From positions 1-10,298 of the forward strand of contig PJAB01002140.1 in NCBI GenBank assembly GCA_002887195.1: a stretch of 10,298 nucleotides of DNA, given 5' to 3'. Positions 1-6,609 of this stretch are shown here, one piece after another. How positions within the stretch are numbered: position 1 is the stretch's first letter; every line of letters begins with the position of its first letter. The notes below the pieces were generated by a model that was given only the letters and a program-made list of their open reading frames with translations, was not told where the DNA came from and made no database searches. Both the position numbers and the translations under genes were made by a program. The DNA comes from Chrysochromulina parva. Its lineage: Eukaryota; Haptophyta; Prymnesiales; Chrysochromulinaceae.

Positions 1-411
1 CAGTGCGCCGCTGGCGCGGGCGAGGGCCCAGCGGGCTCGCGCCTCGGCTCCGGCGCGGGGTAACGCTTTGAGCTGCGTGGGCAGTCGCTGCTGGTGGTCG
101 CAATCGTTGCTGTAATCGCAATCATCGTCATGTTCATTTTCGCAATCAATCTTGTCGTCATCGTTCTGATCATCGTCATTTTGTGCAGCGGCGCGTGCTG
201 TGACGTCGCGCGCGTCAGATTGGGCAATCTTCTTTGCGAGACGTCGCTGCTGCTGCGCTGCTGCCCATTTGAGCAGCCGGATGGCGTGTGCGGCTGTCTG
301 CGGGTTGCCCAGCGCGGCGAGCTTGTTGAGCTCGAAGCGTAGTCTGCCGATGGAGTGTGCTGCCTGGTTTGTGGTGACGTTGACGTATGCGCGCGCGTGG
401 TTCTTGTCCAT
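1..411 (-). CDS. Hypothetical protein, 5' part of a gene running off the left edge
   Basis: Reading the minus strand from an ATG at 411-409 gives 137 codons without a stop up to position 1, so the gene continues outside the window. The ATG has A at -3 and G at +4, a good eukaryotic initiation context. The product begins MDKNHARAYVNVTTNQ. Residues about 20-65 are a basic, alpha-helix-like stretch (key pieces IGRLRFELNK, IRLLKWAAAQQQRRLAKK). Residues about 78-106 are an Asp/Asn/Cys-rich acidic tract, and the rest is Ala/Arg-rich. Codons in this frame mostly end in G or C, which favours it over the second open minus-strand frame, whose overlapping part is Ser/Arg-rich like a shadow. I do not recognise the family. 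A CCTTTTTGGCAG stretch about 11 bases before the ATG resembles an intron acceptor, so upstream exons are possible. Confidence 0.5.
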   Translation of the reverse strand, partial: MDKNHARAYVNVTTNQAAHSIGRLRFELNKLAALGNPQTAAHAIRLLKWAAAQQQRRLAKKIAQSDARDVTARAAAQNDDDQNDDDKIDCENEHDDDCDYSNDCDHQQRLPTQLKALPRAGAEARARWALARASGAL

Positions 412-459
412 CGTCTTTTGAGCCCTGCCAAAAAGGCGTGTTGTCTGCAGATGTCTAGC

Positions 460-672
460 CCCTCTTTTTCTTCTTCACTGCATGCGGGCGCCGCAGCGTT
501 GGCTTGCGGGGGCATCGTGGTGCTGCCGATCTGCTTGTCGCCCGTCTGTGTCACCGTAGACAATAGCCGCATGGAGTCCTGCATGGTGACGTTGACCTGT
601 TGGACCCCCCTTTTTCTTTCCGCTGCATGCGGGCGGGGCAGCGTTGGCTTGCGTGGGCGTCGTGATGCTGCC
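460..672. repeat. Imperfect direct repeat, two copies of about 68 bp
   Basis: The segments 460-527 and 605-672 align with about 80% identity by eye, offset by 145 bp. Both contain GCATGCGGGCG, then CAGCGTTGGCTTGCG, then a GCATCGTGGTGCTGCC-like end, and both follow a CCCCTTTTTC-like pyrimidine run. Read on the minus strand, both copies can be translated without indels into similar 23-residue peptides, but the 145-bp offset is not a multiple of three, so they cannot be repeats of one continuous reading frame. The flanking dodecamer GGTGACGTTGAC (373-384, 585-596) has a different offset of 212 bp. The structure is therefore a rearranged duplication and not a clean tandem repeat. Confidence 0.65.
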
Positions 673-783
673 TGGTTGTGTGTGTCTGCCTGGACGTACG
701 TTGCGCCAGTCGCGCCGCGCGCGCTATTTTTCTGAGTTACCGTAAGGGGAGGAGCCGACGCGAGCAAGACGCCCGACATTCGA

Positions 784-817
784 ACTCACTCACTCACTCA
801 CTCACTCACTCACTCAC
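784..817. repeat. ACTC tetranucleotide microsatellite
   Basis: Eight perfect ACTC units plus AC, followed by a degenerate AACTCACTC tail to about 827. It ends about 15-25 bases before the SET-gene ATG, so it probably lies in the 5' untranslated region or core promoter. Similar CTCA/TTCACA-type tracts precede the helicase gene (2579-2598) and border the MFS exon. Confidence 0.9.
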
Positions 818-834
818 AACTCACTCAAAGGAGC

Positions 835-840
835 CACGTG
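835..840. promoter_or_regulatory. CACGTG E-box/G-box hexamer before SET gene
   Basis: A perfect CACGTG ends one base before the ATG at 842. In plants and animals this hexamer binds bHLH or bZIP factors. This copy is probably in the 5' UTR, so a regulatory role is an inference supported only by similar copies near other starts here (2570, 6604, 6898). Confidence 0.25.
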
Positions 841-841
841 A

Positions 842-2524
842 ATGTCGAAGGCCATCGCTCTTACTCTGGCCGCCGCTCTAGTCGCAGCGGCAATAGTCTT
901 TCGCAGATCCATCAAGGACTTTTTCGCTACCGTCGATGAACCCAAGGACTCCACGTCTGTCGATGAAGCCAAAGACCGCGGTGCCGCCGTCGATGCGTCG
1001 AAAGACCTACGCCGTGCTGCCCTCGCTGCACTGGAATGCGTTGGCAATTCGCTGCCGCTCTCTCCACTCGAGATCCGCCGCTTCTTGTCGCGTGTTCGCT
1101 GTGCACACGTTGGCCGGGCAGCAGACGAGGACGTGCTGCGCTTTCCCGTATCGCACGACTCGGAGCGGGCGGTGCATGCTGCCATCGCCGATGTTGCCTC
1201 CGGCACCAAGGATGCGCGCCTTAAGCAACTCGGCTCCTGCGCGCAGGTCGTCCTCAATGGTGCCTCCTCATGCAGCAGTGCGGTCGAAATGGCCATTCTC
1301 GTACATCGTGCGGCCCACCATTGCTACAATCCGTCATTGGGCGGCACGGTGGCTGAGCTTGAGACTGCGGCGTTGTCTCCACTCGTCGAGCAACGGGAGG
1401 TCGACGGCGAGCGCGGCCTGTACGCGCGTGTCGCCCTCCCCGCCGGCAGCGTCGTTCTCACGGAACGGCCTCACATAGTGCACAGCGAGGACGACGACGT
1501 CGCAGGCACGATGGCTGCACTGGTCCTTGCTCGGAAGCTGCTCAATCGCGCGACGGGTCTGCGTCCTGCGCCGGGGGCGCCCCGTGACGGCGGCGACGAC
1601 GCCAAGGCGGCGGCAATGTGGCTGCGTGAGATGAAGGGGGTGAGCGAAGCCGACGCCATGGCCGCGCACGCTGCCGTCATCAACAATGCTTTCCAGACGC
1701 GCATCGAAGGAATCGAGGATCCGATCGGACTCATCTACGAGAGAGTCTCAATGTTGAACCACTCGTGCTGGCCGAACTGCACGTTGACGCCAGTCGAGGC
1801 GGCGAGCGGCCGGGCGCGCGTGTACACCCTCGATGAGGTGCCCGCAGGAGCTCAGCTCACCATCTGTTATCAGGACGAGCTCGCGACCCTCCCGCGAAGC
1901 GAGCGGCGTGCTTTCCTCGCGACGCTCTTTGGGTTTGAATGCGGCTGCTCGCGATGCGCCCAGCCCGCGAGCGCATGTGCCCTCAAGGAGCTCGATCCAG
2001 TCGACCAGCTCTTGGACGACCTTGACGGTGACATGAACCTCGCGCGCCGTGCGCACGCAAGCGTCTTCAGCGTCCAGAAACTGCGTGGCAAGATCGTCGG
2101 GTTCAAGCCGAAGCAGTACGACAGTTGGGAGGACGCGCGAAGCGCAGCTGAAGGCGCCCTCGGAATACTCCAGAGGGAGGTCGCAGCCACACACTGGATA
2201 GCGGTGCAGACGCGCGCCTTGCGCTGCCAAGCGCTCGAGGCCCTCGCTGGGGAAGAACGCGCCGCCCCTGCGCTCATCGCCCTCGCCGTTCGTGCGCTCG
2301 CCGAGCACGCCGAGACGCTGATGCAGCTGCTCCCGGCACATAGCACCTCGTTGATCAGCCTGGCGACGCGGCTCGCGGCTCTCGAGGCCAGGCTACGCGG
2401 GCACGGCGCAGTGGGCGAGACGATGCTCGCAGCGGTGCGCCGGAGGTCACAGGGCACATGTAAGACGATGGATGCGCTTCACAAGCAGAAGGCGACGGTT
2501 GACGGCTGGCTCTCAGGGCAATAG
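842..2524 (+). CDS. SET-domain protein lysine methyltransferase, SMYD-like without MYND finger
   Basis: Predicted 560-residue S-adenosylmethionine-dependent protein lysine methyltransferase. The start is fixed: the codon directly before the ATG is an in-frame TGA. Residues 5-20 are a hydrophobic segment followed by RR, resembling a signal anchor. Residues 31-55 contain three VDxxKD repeats. The SET fold shows the early GERGLYARVALPAGSVV strand region (189-205), the NHSCWPN cofactor-binding motif (306-312), ICYQDE (341-346), and the post-SET zinc cysteines C367, C369 and C372, with C309 a likely fourth ligand as in SMYD proteins. Between the SET halves (about 212-300), where SMYD enzymes carry a MYND zinc finger, there is no Cys/His array, only an Ala-rich helical stretch. 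Residues about 380-555 are helical, like the SMYD C-terminal TPR-like domain. The substrate is unknown. The membrane anchor suggests a non-nuclear target. The helicase gene follows 153 bp downstream on the same strand. Confidence 0.85.
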   Translation: MSKAIALTLAAALVAAAIVFRRSIKDFFATVDEPKDSTSVDEAKDRGAAVDASKDLRRAALAALECVGNSLPLSPLEIRRFLSRVRCAHVGRAADEDVLRFPVSHDSERAVHAAIADVASGTKDARLKQLGSCAQVVLNGASSCSSAVEMAILVHRAAHHCYNPSLGGTVAELETAALSPLVEQREVDGERGLYARVALPAGSVVLTERPHIVHSEDDDVAGTMAALVLARKLLNRATGLRPAPGAPRDGGDDAKAAAMWLREMKGVSEADAMAAHAAVINNAFQTRIEGIEDPIGLIYERVSMLNHSCWPNCTLTPVEAASGRARVYTLDEVPAGAQLTICYQDELATLPRSERRAFLATLFGFECGCSRCAQPASACALKELDPVDQLLDDLDGDMNLARRAHASVFSVQKLRGKIVGFKPKQYDSWEDARSAAEGALGILQREVAATHWIAVQTRALRCQALEALAGEERAAPALIALAVRALAEHAETLMQLLPAHSTSLISLATRLAALEARLRGHGAVGETMLAAVRRRSQGTCKTMDALHKQKATVDGWLSGQ

Positions 2525-2677
2525 CGTGGGGGGCTTTGAACGCGTTCGGGTATAGGTTTTGTGTGTGCCCACGTGCGGTGACTCATTCACATTCACAGCA
2601 CGAAGCTCCGCCGATTGTGCCGCCGCGGGGCGAACACACTCGAGGATCCCAGGGATTGCACGCTTCCTCGACAACAC
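2525..2677 (+). promoter_or_regulatory. Short gap between SET and helicase genes; presumed promoter/5' UTR
   Basis: This 153-bp gap must hold the SET terminator and the helicase promoter. It contains CACGTG (2570-2575, in the wider CACGTGCGG also found at 4628-4636), CTTTGAACGCG (2534-2544, repeated at 4732-4742), and CATTCACATTCACAG (2584-2598). That 15-mer also occurs at the presumed intron acceptor of the MFS gene (minus strand, 10119-10105), so an acceptor in the helicase 5' UTR is possible. A TTG-initiated extension from 2615 is open but was not accepted for a eukaryotic gene. Confidence 0.4.
2570..2575. promoter_or_regulatory. CACGTG E-box/G-box hexamer upstream of helicase
   Basis: A perfect CACGTG lies 102 bp before the helicase ATG and 45 bp after the SET stop, within the longer CCCACGTGCGGTGACTCA. 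The placement fits a promoter element; the function is inferred. Confidence 0.3.
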
Positions 2678-4384
2678 ATGGCCGCTAATGGTGGCACGGC
2701 GCTCTTCACGCTGCCGCCTGTAGAGCGCGATTTCTACATGGAACACCCCGCCGTTGCGGCTCTGGATGAACGCGAGGTGGCGAGGTGGCGTCGCCAGCAC
2801 CACATCGAGGTTACTAGCCGCGCGCCCAAGCCCGTGCGCACATTTCTGGAGGCAGCCTTCCCCGAATTCATCACCGCAGAGCTCGAGGCGGCGGGCTTCA
2901 CGGCCCCAACTTCGATCCAGATGCAGGCATGGCCGATTGCGCTCAGCGGCAGTGACCTCATCGGGCTAGCCAACACAGGCTCTGGAAAGACGCTCAGCTT
3001 TGTGCTGCCCGCACTGGTGCACATTGTGGCGCAGGACTACCTGCAGCCGGGCGACGGGCCGATCGCGCTCGTGCTCGCGCCGACGCGCGAGCTCGCGGTG
3101 CAGATCAAGTCCGAGTGCGACCGATTCGGCGCCTCGTCGGGCGTGACGAGCAGCGCTATTTACGGTGGGGTTCCCAAGGGGCCGCAACAGCGCGACCTGC
3201 AGACGGGTGTCGAGCTCGTGGTCGCCACGCCCGGCCGGCTTCTCGACTTTCTGGACGGCGGCCTGACCAACCTGCGCCGCGTCACGTACCTGGTGCTCGA
3301 CGAGGCCGACCGAATGCTTGACCTCGGCTTCGAGCCGCAGCTTCGGCAGGTGATGCAGCAGTCACGGCCCGACCGGCAGACGCTCATGTGCTCGGCCACA
3401 TGGCCCCGCGAGGTCGAGCGGCTCGCGCGCGAGTGGCTTCGTGAGCCGCTCATGGTCACGGTGGATCACGCAGATCGGCTCTCTGCCAACGCGCGCGTCA
3501 CTCAGCGCTTTCAGATCTGCTACTCGGAGTCGGAGAAGCACCATGCGCTCGTCAACATCCTCGCCGAGCTAGGATCATGGCCGCCACCGCCGTCGTTGCC
3601 ACCACCGCCGACGTTGCCGCCACCGCCGTCGTTGCCGCCACCTCCATCGTTGCCGCCGCCGCCGTCCTTCGAAAGCTGGAAAACTGGGATAGCGAAAACA
3701 TTGCCGCCGCCGCCGTCGTTGCCGCCGCCGCCGTCCTTGCCGCCGCCGCCGTCCTTGCCGCCGCCGCCTTCCTTGCCGCCGGGCGGCGCTGTCCTGGGCG
3801 CCGGCATTGCCGACGGCGAGCAGATTGCGCGTGTGATCATCTTCTGTGCCTCGAAGCGAGGTTGCGAGGCAGTGCGCACCGAGCTGCGCAGGAGGGGATT
3901 GGGTGCAGAGGCGCTGCACGGCGACAAGTCACAGCAGGAGCGGGATTGGGTGCTGCAGCAATTTCGTCAGGGGAGCGCACCCGTGCTCATCGCCACCGAT
4001 GTCGCTTCGCGCGGCCTAGACGTCAAGGACGTTCGCGCGGTCGTCAACTTCGACGCGCCTGCACAAGATAAAGCTGAGGACTATGTGCACCGCATCGGCC
4101 GTGCCGGCCGCGCGGGCGCCAGTGGCGACGCGTATACGCTCCTCTTACCAGCGGATGCGCCGTTTGCGCGGGAGGTAGCCGCTATGCAGCGGCGTAATGG
4201 CGAGCCCGTCGCGCGTGAGCTGCTCTTCTTGTGCGACGACGGGCCTAACGGGCCCGGTCGAGGGGCAGGTGGGGGCGGGGGAGGGGGGCCGTTTCGAATG
4301 GGATCGGGCCCGCCGGCGCCTGGGCTCTCTCGCGGCGCTCATAACGGAGTTCACGATGCGCATGCGGGGCAACGGCGATGGTGA
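2678..4384 (+). CDS. DBP2: DEAD-box ATP-dependent RNA helicase, DBP2/DDX5 subfamily, with PPPPSL insert
   Basis: A 568-residue ATP-dependent RNA helicase, expected to remodel RNA and ribonucleoproteins in ribosome biogenesis, transcription or decay. The first ATG (2678) gives MAANGGTALF; an upstream TTG opening is ignored. The N-terminus has the DBP2-type FYMEHPAVAAL and EVARWRRQHHIEV blocks. Motifs: Q motif (F74 to Q81), I ANTGSGKT (98-105), Ia PTRELA (135-140), the family signature YGGVPKGP (162-169), Ib TPGR (184-187), II DEAD (208-211), III SAT (239-241), IV IIFCASK (387-393), V IATDVASRGLDV (438-449), VI HRIGRAGR (471-478). All catalytic motifs are intact. Residues 302-366 are nine PPPPSL units in two blocks, placed early in the second RecA domain between its first helix and motif IV, a position that is a short loop in DBP2. 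The C-terminus is Gly-rich with scattered Arg, like RGG tails. An unspliced intron is the alternative for the insert but fits poorly. Confidence 0.92.
   Translation: MAANGGTALFTLPPVERDFYMEHPAVAALDEREVARWRRQHHIEVTSRAPKPVRTFLEAAFPEFITAELEAAGFTAPTSIQMQAWPIALSGSDLIGLANTGSGKTLSFVLPALVHIVAQDYLQPGDGPIALVLAPTRELAVQIKSECDRFGASSGVTSSAIYGGVPKGPQQRDLQTGVELVVATPGRLLDFLDGGLTNLRRVTYLVLDEADRMLDLGFEPQLRQVMQQSRPDRQTLMCSATWPREVERLAREWLREPLMVTVDHADRLSANARVTQRFQICYSESEKHHALVNILAELGSWPPPPSLPPPPTLPPPPSLPPPPSLPPPPSFESWKTGIAKTLPPPPSLPPPPSLPPPPSLPPPPSLPPGGAVLGAGIADGEQIARVIIFCASKRGCEAVRTELRRRGLGAEALHGDKSQQERDWVLQQFRQGSAPVLIATDVASRGLDVKDVRAVVNFDAPAQDKAEDYVHRIGRAGRAGASGDAYTLLLPADAPFAREVAAMQRRNGEPVARELLFLCDDGPNGPGRGAGGGGGGGPFRMGSGPPAPGLSRGAHNGVHDAHAGQRRW
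3581..3775 (+). repeat. 18-bp coding minisatellite (PPPPSL x9) in helicase
   Basis: Five 18-bp units (3581-3670), a 33-bp spacer encoding ESWKTGIAKTL (3671-3703), then four more units (3704-3775). The consensus is CCG CCG CCG CCG TCG TTG. Against it I count 14 codon differences: 12 synonymous and 2 changing a residue (Ser to Thr in unit 2, Leu to Phe in unit 5), and 13 of the 14 are at third positions. That bias says the hexapeptide is translated and kept. The spacer is A-rich and unlike its surroundings. Confidence 0.95.
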
Positions 4385-4961
4385 CAAGGTGTTGGTCTGG
4401 GCGATGTGACGCGGTCACGGAATAACGCCACAAGCACGGTAGCACGCTCGGCCCTCGCGGATCGACCTCGATCCTCGTCTATACGATCTGCGTTCATAAT
4501 TATAAGAAAGATCAAAGAAGAAACGGGTCCGGAAGCGGTCGTCAAATGGCGGAGGGCTCAAAGCCCTAAGCCGACGACGGAGAGCGGACGGAGCGCCACG
4601 CGGATCGACGGACAAGATGACTTTCCGCACGTGCGGACTAAGTCTAAGATCTAACTTCTAAGTGGAACGAGTGCGCGGACCGGACCGCGGACGCGCCGCC
4701 GCCGCGCGCCGGGCGGATTTGAAGTTTGAAGCTTTGAACGCGCCGCGGTTTGTAGGAAATACTGGAGAGGACCTCGTGGAAACTGGCGGTACGCACACTT
4801 CAAACACCCCACATTCATCCACATCCTGCTCATTGCTCACTCATCACATCGGTCGCGCCATCGCATCTAGCTCGGGACGGCGACCGCTTCCGTTCGATTG
4901 AATCGGATGTGCGCATCTCGTTTCCCACGGTCGTCGACAACATAGTGATATGACCTATACG
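4385..4961. other. Convergent intergenic region without a supported gene
   Basis: It lies between the 3' ends of the helicase and Rab-GAP genes, so both terminators and polyadenylation regions should be here. It has an A/T-richer patch (4495-4525), a small AGGGCT/AGCCCT hairpin (4553-4567), a 14-bp palindrome (4624-4637), a TTTGAAG repeat (4718-4738), and a CAC/CTCA-rich tract (4793-4850) like those next to gene starts elsewhere in the window. The short open frames have no recognisable features and no good codon bias. An unannotated non-coding transcript cannot be excluded. Confidence 0.5.
4624..4637. repeat. 14-bp perfect palindrome centred on CACGTG
   Basis: TCCGCACGTGCGGA is identical to its reverse complement and has a CACGTG core. 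It shares CACGTGCGG with the helicase upstream region (2570-2578). It is the type of site a homodimeric bHLH/bZIP factor could bind, but its location between two gene ends is unusual for a promoter. Confidence 0.6.
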
Positions 4962-6527
4962 TCACGCATCTGAGACTGAATCAGAAAGATCCTTCAGCAA
5001 CGCAAGTGGAATGGCCAGCGCCGCCTCATGGGCCGCGCGCAGGGCGCCGGCCGCGACACGTCGCTGCGCGTCTTCGGCGCCGCTCGCGCTGCAGAGAGCC
5101 TGAGTGACAGCCTCGAAGCTGCGCGCGGCGAGGAGCTTGTGCTCGCGCGAGAGCAGGACGCCGAGCGCGAGGTGGGTGGTGGCAAGTTTGCGGCCCGCGA
5201 GGCTGGTGAGGGCGGGCCCGCACTCCGAGCGTGGCAGAATGCGCTGGAAGAGCGTCAGGTACCAAGAGGGCGCGACGCAAGCTAGTTCGCACCCGAGTTC
5301 GTCTAGGTGCGCCAACAGGTGCGGCTGAAGTAGCATGAGGGCACGCCGAAGCAGGCGAACCTCTTCCCACACGGCAGCCATCCCAGGCGCAAAAAAGCCC
5401 GGGAGCAGCGACTGGGTCACGTGGCGCAGCCACCAAAAGGCAGCTGCCTCGGCGCGCTCAGTGATGAGGCCACCGCCATTCGCGCGAGCGTGCATGCCGT
5501 CGAGTGCTGCCGACGAGAGCAGCGCACGCGCCGCAATGTCGCCCATTCCCTGCACATAACCAGTGGACGGGTCGAGGCGCGCGAACGCGAGCAGCACGCG
5601 GCGCAGGGCCATCCGGCGCTCGGGGGCTTGCTCTGGTGGGTCGTGCTCGCATTCGTACAGCCGCAAGTCGGTGCGCGTGAGGTCGACCTCCACCTGGCTG
5701 ATCACGTCTGACGGCGGCGGCGGCGCGGCGCACAGGTTGGCGTACAGGGACTGCTGCAGCTGGCGCTCCTCGTCTACGCCAGCGAGCGCGAGCCAGTGGT
5801 TGCACGCGTGACGCATCTCCGCGGGACCCACCGGCACCGGCACTGGCACGGGCGCGAGAGCGACCGGGGGTGGATCCACAGCCGCCACCACCGCCGCCGC
5901 CGGCTTCGCCTCCTCAGGCGGGTCGTCCGCTGCCATTTCCATCCTCCAGTTCAACGCAAATGCGCGGTTGAACGCGGTACTGAGGCCCGGTGTCGAGAGG
6001 GCTGGCGACTGGGGCTCCATGGCCGGCCTCAGAGTGCTCGAGTGCTTGGCCATGGGCGAGCGCTTGGCGATGGGTGAGCGCACCTTCGCAGTGGGTGAGT
6101 TGGCAAAAGGGACCGCAGGGGTGTGCGTCCGGGGTGATGCTCGAGGCGAGAAGACCGCCGAAATCGTGCTGAACACGCCGTTAGCTGCCTTTGGATCAGG
6201 TGAAGGGAAGTCGACATTCATTTCAGCGCTGCTCCGGCGCCCCAGAGAACGCCTACGCGGGGGCGTTGCAGAGAGGTCGACCAGCATTTCAGCACTGCTT
6301 TGGCGCAGGGACGACTCGAAGAAGTCGATGGCCATTCCGCTGTTACTGCAGCTGGCACTGTCGGGCGGCGAGATGATCGCAGGCTTCTTCCGCGCAGGCG
6401 TCCAGTCGCTCATCTCCGTCCCAACATCGGGGGGTGTGTGCAGGTGCCGCTTACGGAACGACGGCGAGGCCACCAGTGACGCGTATCTCGATCGGGTTGA
6501 GCCGTGCGATCTGGGCGTGGTCGGCAT
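4962..6527 (-). CDS. TBC-domain protein, putative Rab GTPase-activating protein
   Basis: Predicted 521-residue GTPase-activating protein for Rab GTPases, which would switch off membrane-traffic Rabs in the cytosol. The ATG is at 6527-6525. The C-terminal half (about 238-480) is a TBC domain: HACNHWLALAG near its start, VEVDLTRT with the catalytic arginine finger R285, GYVQGMGD with the glutamine finger Q326, EAAAFWWLRHV (360-370), and PSWYLTLFQRILP (420-432). Both catalytic fingers are present, so activity is expected. The usual IWD-type motif after the LF..LP block is not evident (GPALTSLAGRKLATTH). The N-terminal 200 residues are Ser/Pro-rich and low in order. They hold three copies of an SS-x-EM-x-VDF motif (about 62-69, 78-85, 100-107) and many SP/TP sites, including SPTAK, SPIAK and SPMAK (144-161) and TPARKK (43-48), suggesting control by proline-directed kinases. 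The gene is divergent from the AlgH-chromodomain gene. Confidence 0.83.
   Translation of the reverse strand: MPTTPRSHGSTRSRYASLVASPSFRKRHLHTPPDVGTEMSDWTPARKKPAIISPPDSASCSNSGMAIDFFESSLRQSSAEMLVDLSATPPRRRSLGRRSSAEMNVDFPSPDPKAANGVFSTISAVFSPRASPRTHTPAVPFANSPTAKVRSPIAKRSPMAKHSSTLRPAMEPQSPALSTPGLSTAFNRAFALNWRMEMAADDPPEEAKPAAAVVAAVDPPPVALAPVPVPVPVGPAEMRHACNHWLALAGVDEERQLQQSLYANLCAAPPPPSDVISQVEVDLTRTDLRLYECEHDPPEQAPERRMALRRVLLAFARLDPSTGYVQGMGDIAARALLSSAALDGMHARANGGGLITERAEAAAFWWLRHVTQSLLPGFFAPGMAAVWEEVRLLRRALMLLQPHLLAHLDELGCELACVAPSWYLTLFQRILPRSECGPALTSLAGRKLATTHLALGVLLSREHKLLAARSFEAVTQALCSASGAEDAQRRVAAGALRAAHEAALAIPLALLKDLSDSVSDA
6210..6350 (-). repeat. Three in-frame repeats in N-terminus of TBC protein
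   Basis: Related stretches begin at 6210, 6276 and 6324 on the plus strand, each starting GTCGA and carrying a CATTtC-aGC-ctgct-like core. The offsets of 66 and 48 bp are both multiples of three. On the coding strand they encode RSSAEMNVDF, QSSAEMLVDL and SNSGMAIDFF. The first two copies are the most alike, the third is more diverged. Confidence 0.7.
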
Positions 6528-6603
6528 GATGGATTTCGATGGGGAGAAAAGGATTCGGCGGGGAGGCTTCGGTCGTCGGGCCCCGAGAATTGGGAAATCC
6601 GAT

Positions 6604-6609
6604 CACGTG
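6604..6609. promoter_or_regulatory. CACGTG hexamer upstream of Rab-GAP gene
   Basis: Perfect CACGTG 76 bp before the Rab-GAP ATG, on the upstream side of that minus-strand gene. The function is inferred from position and from recurrence in the window. Confidence 0.3.

Larger units (their letters stand above)
412..841. other. Divergent intergenic region with duplicated segment
   Basis: This gap lies between the minus-strand partial gene and the plus-strand SET gene, so it should hold both promoters. It contains an imperfect direct repeat (460-527 and 605-672), a repeated GGTGACGTTGAC dodecamer (585-596, with its partner at 373-384 inside the left gene), pyrimidine runs, and an ACTC microsatellite next to the SET start. 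A minus-strand frame stays open from about 675 leftward and includes QVNVTMQDSM, with mostly G/C third positions between 600 and 460. It could be an upstream exon or a decayed copy of the left gene. I see no TATA box that I would defend. Confidence 0.4.

Noticed and set aside
94..342. Plus-strand hydrophobic frame resembling a membrane peptide
   Set aside because: It starts with GTG and is the codon-aligned antisense of the minus-strand Asp/Asn-rich tract; GAC/GAT and AAC/AAT read backwards give Val/Ile. The minus frame has an ATG, good context and better codon use.
460..672. CRISPR-like or transposon terminal repeat
   Set aside because: Only two diverged copies, direct orientation, no regular spacers, no transposase and no target-site duplication seen.
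2615..2677. Upstream extension of the helicase by 21 residues
   Set aside because: It begins with TTG. For a eukaryotic gene the ATG at 2678 is preferred, and the added residues show no family similarity.
3571..3829. Intron within the helicase gene
   Set aside because: The frame stays open throughout, changes between units are overwhelmingly synonymous, and there is no GT donor at the domain boundary. It remains worth a cDNA check.
3520..4071. Gly/Lys-rich and Ala/Val-rich frames over the helicase repeat
   Set aside because: They are other-frame readings of the 18-bp repeat, while synonymous variation among units supports the PPPPSL frame.
4553..4567. AGGGCT-CAA-AGCCCT hairpin as a terminator
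   Set aside because: A 6-bp stem without a T run, in a eukaryotic context where hairpin terminators are not expected; likely chance.
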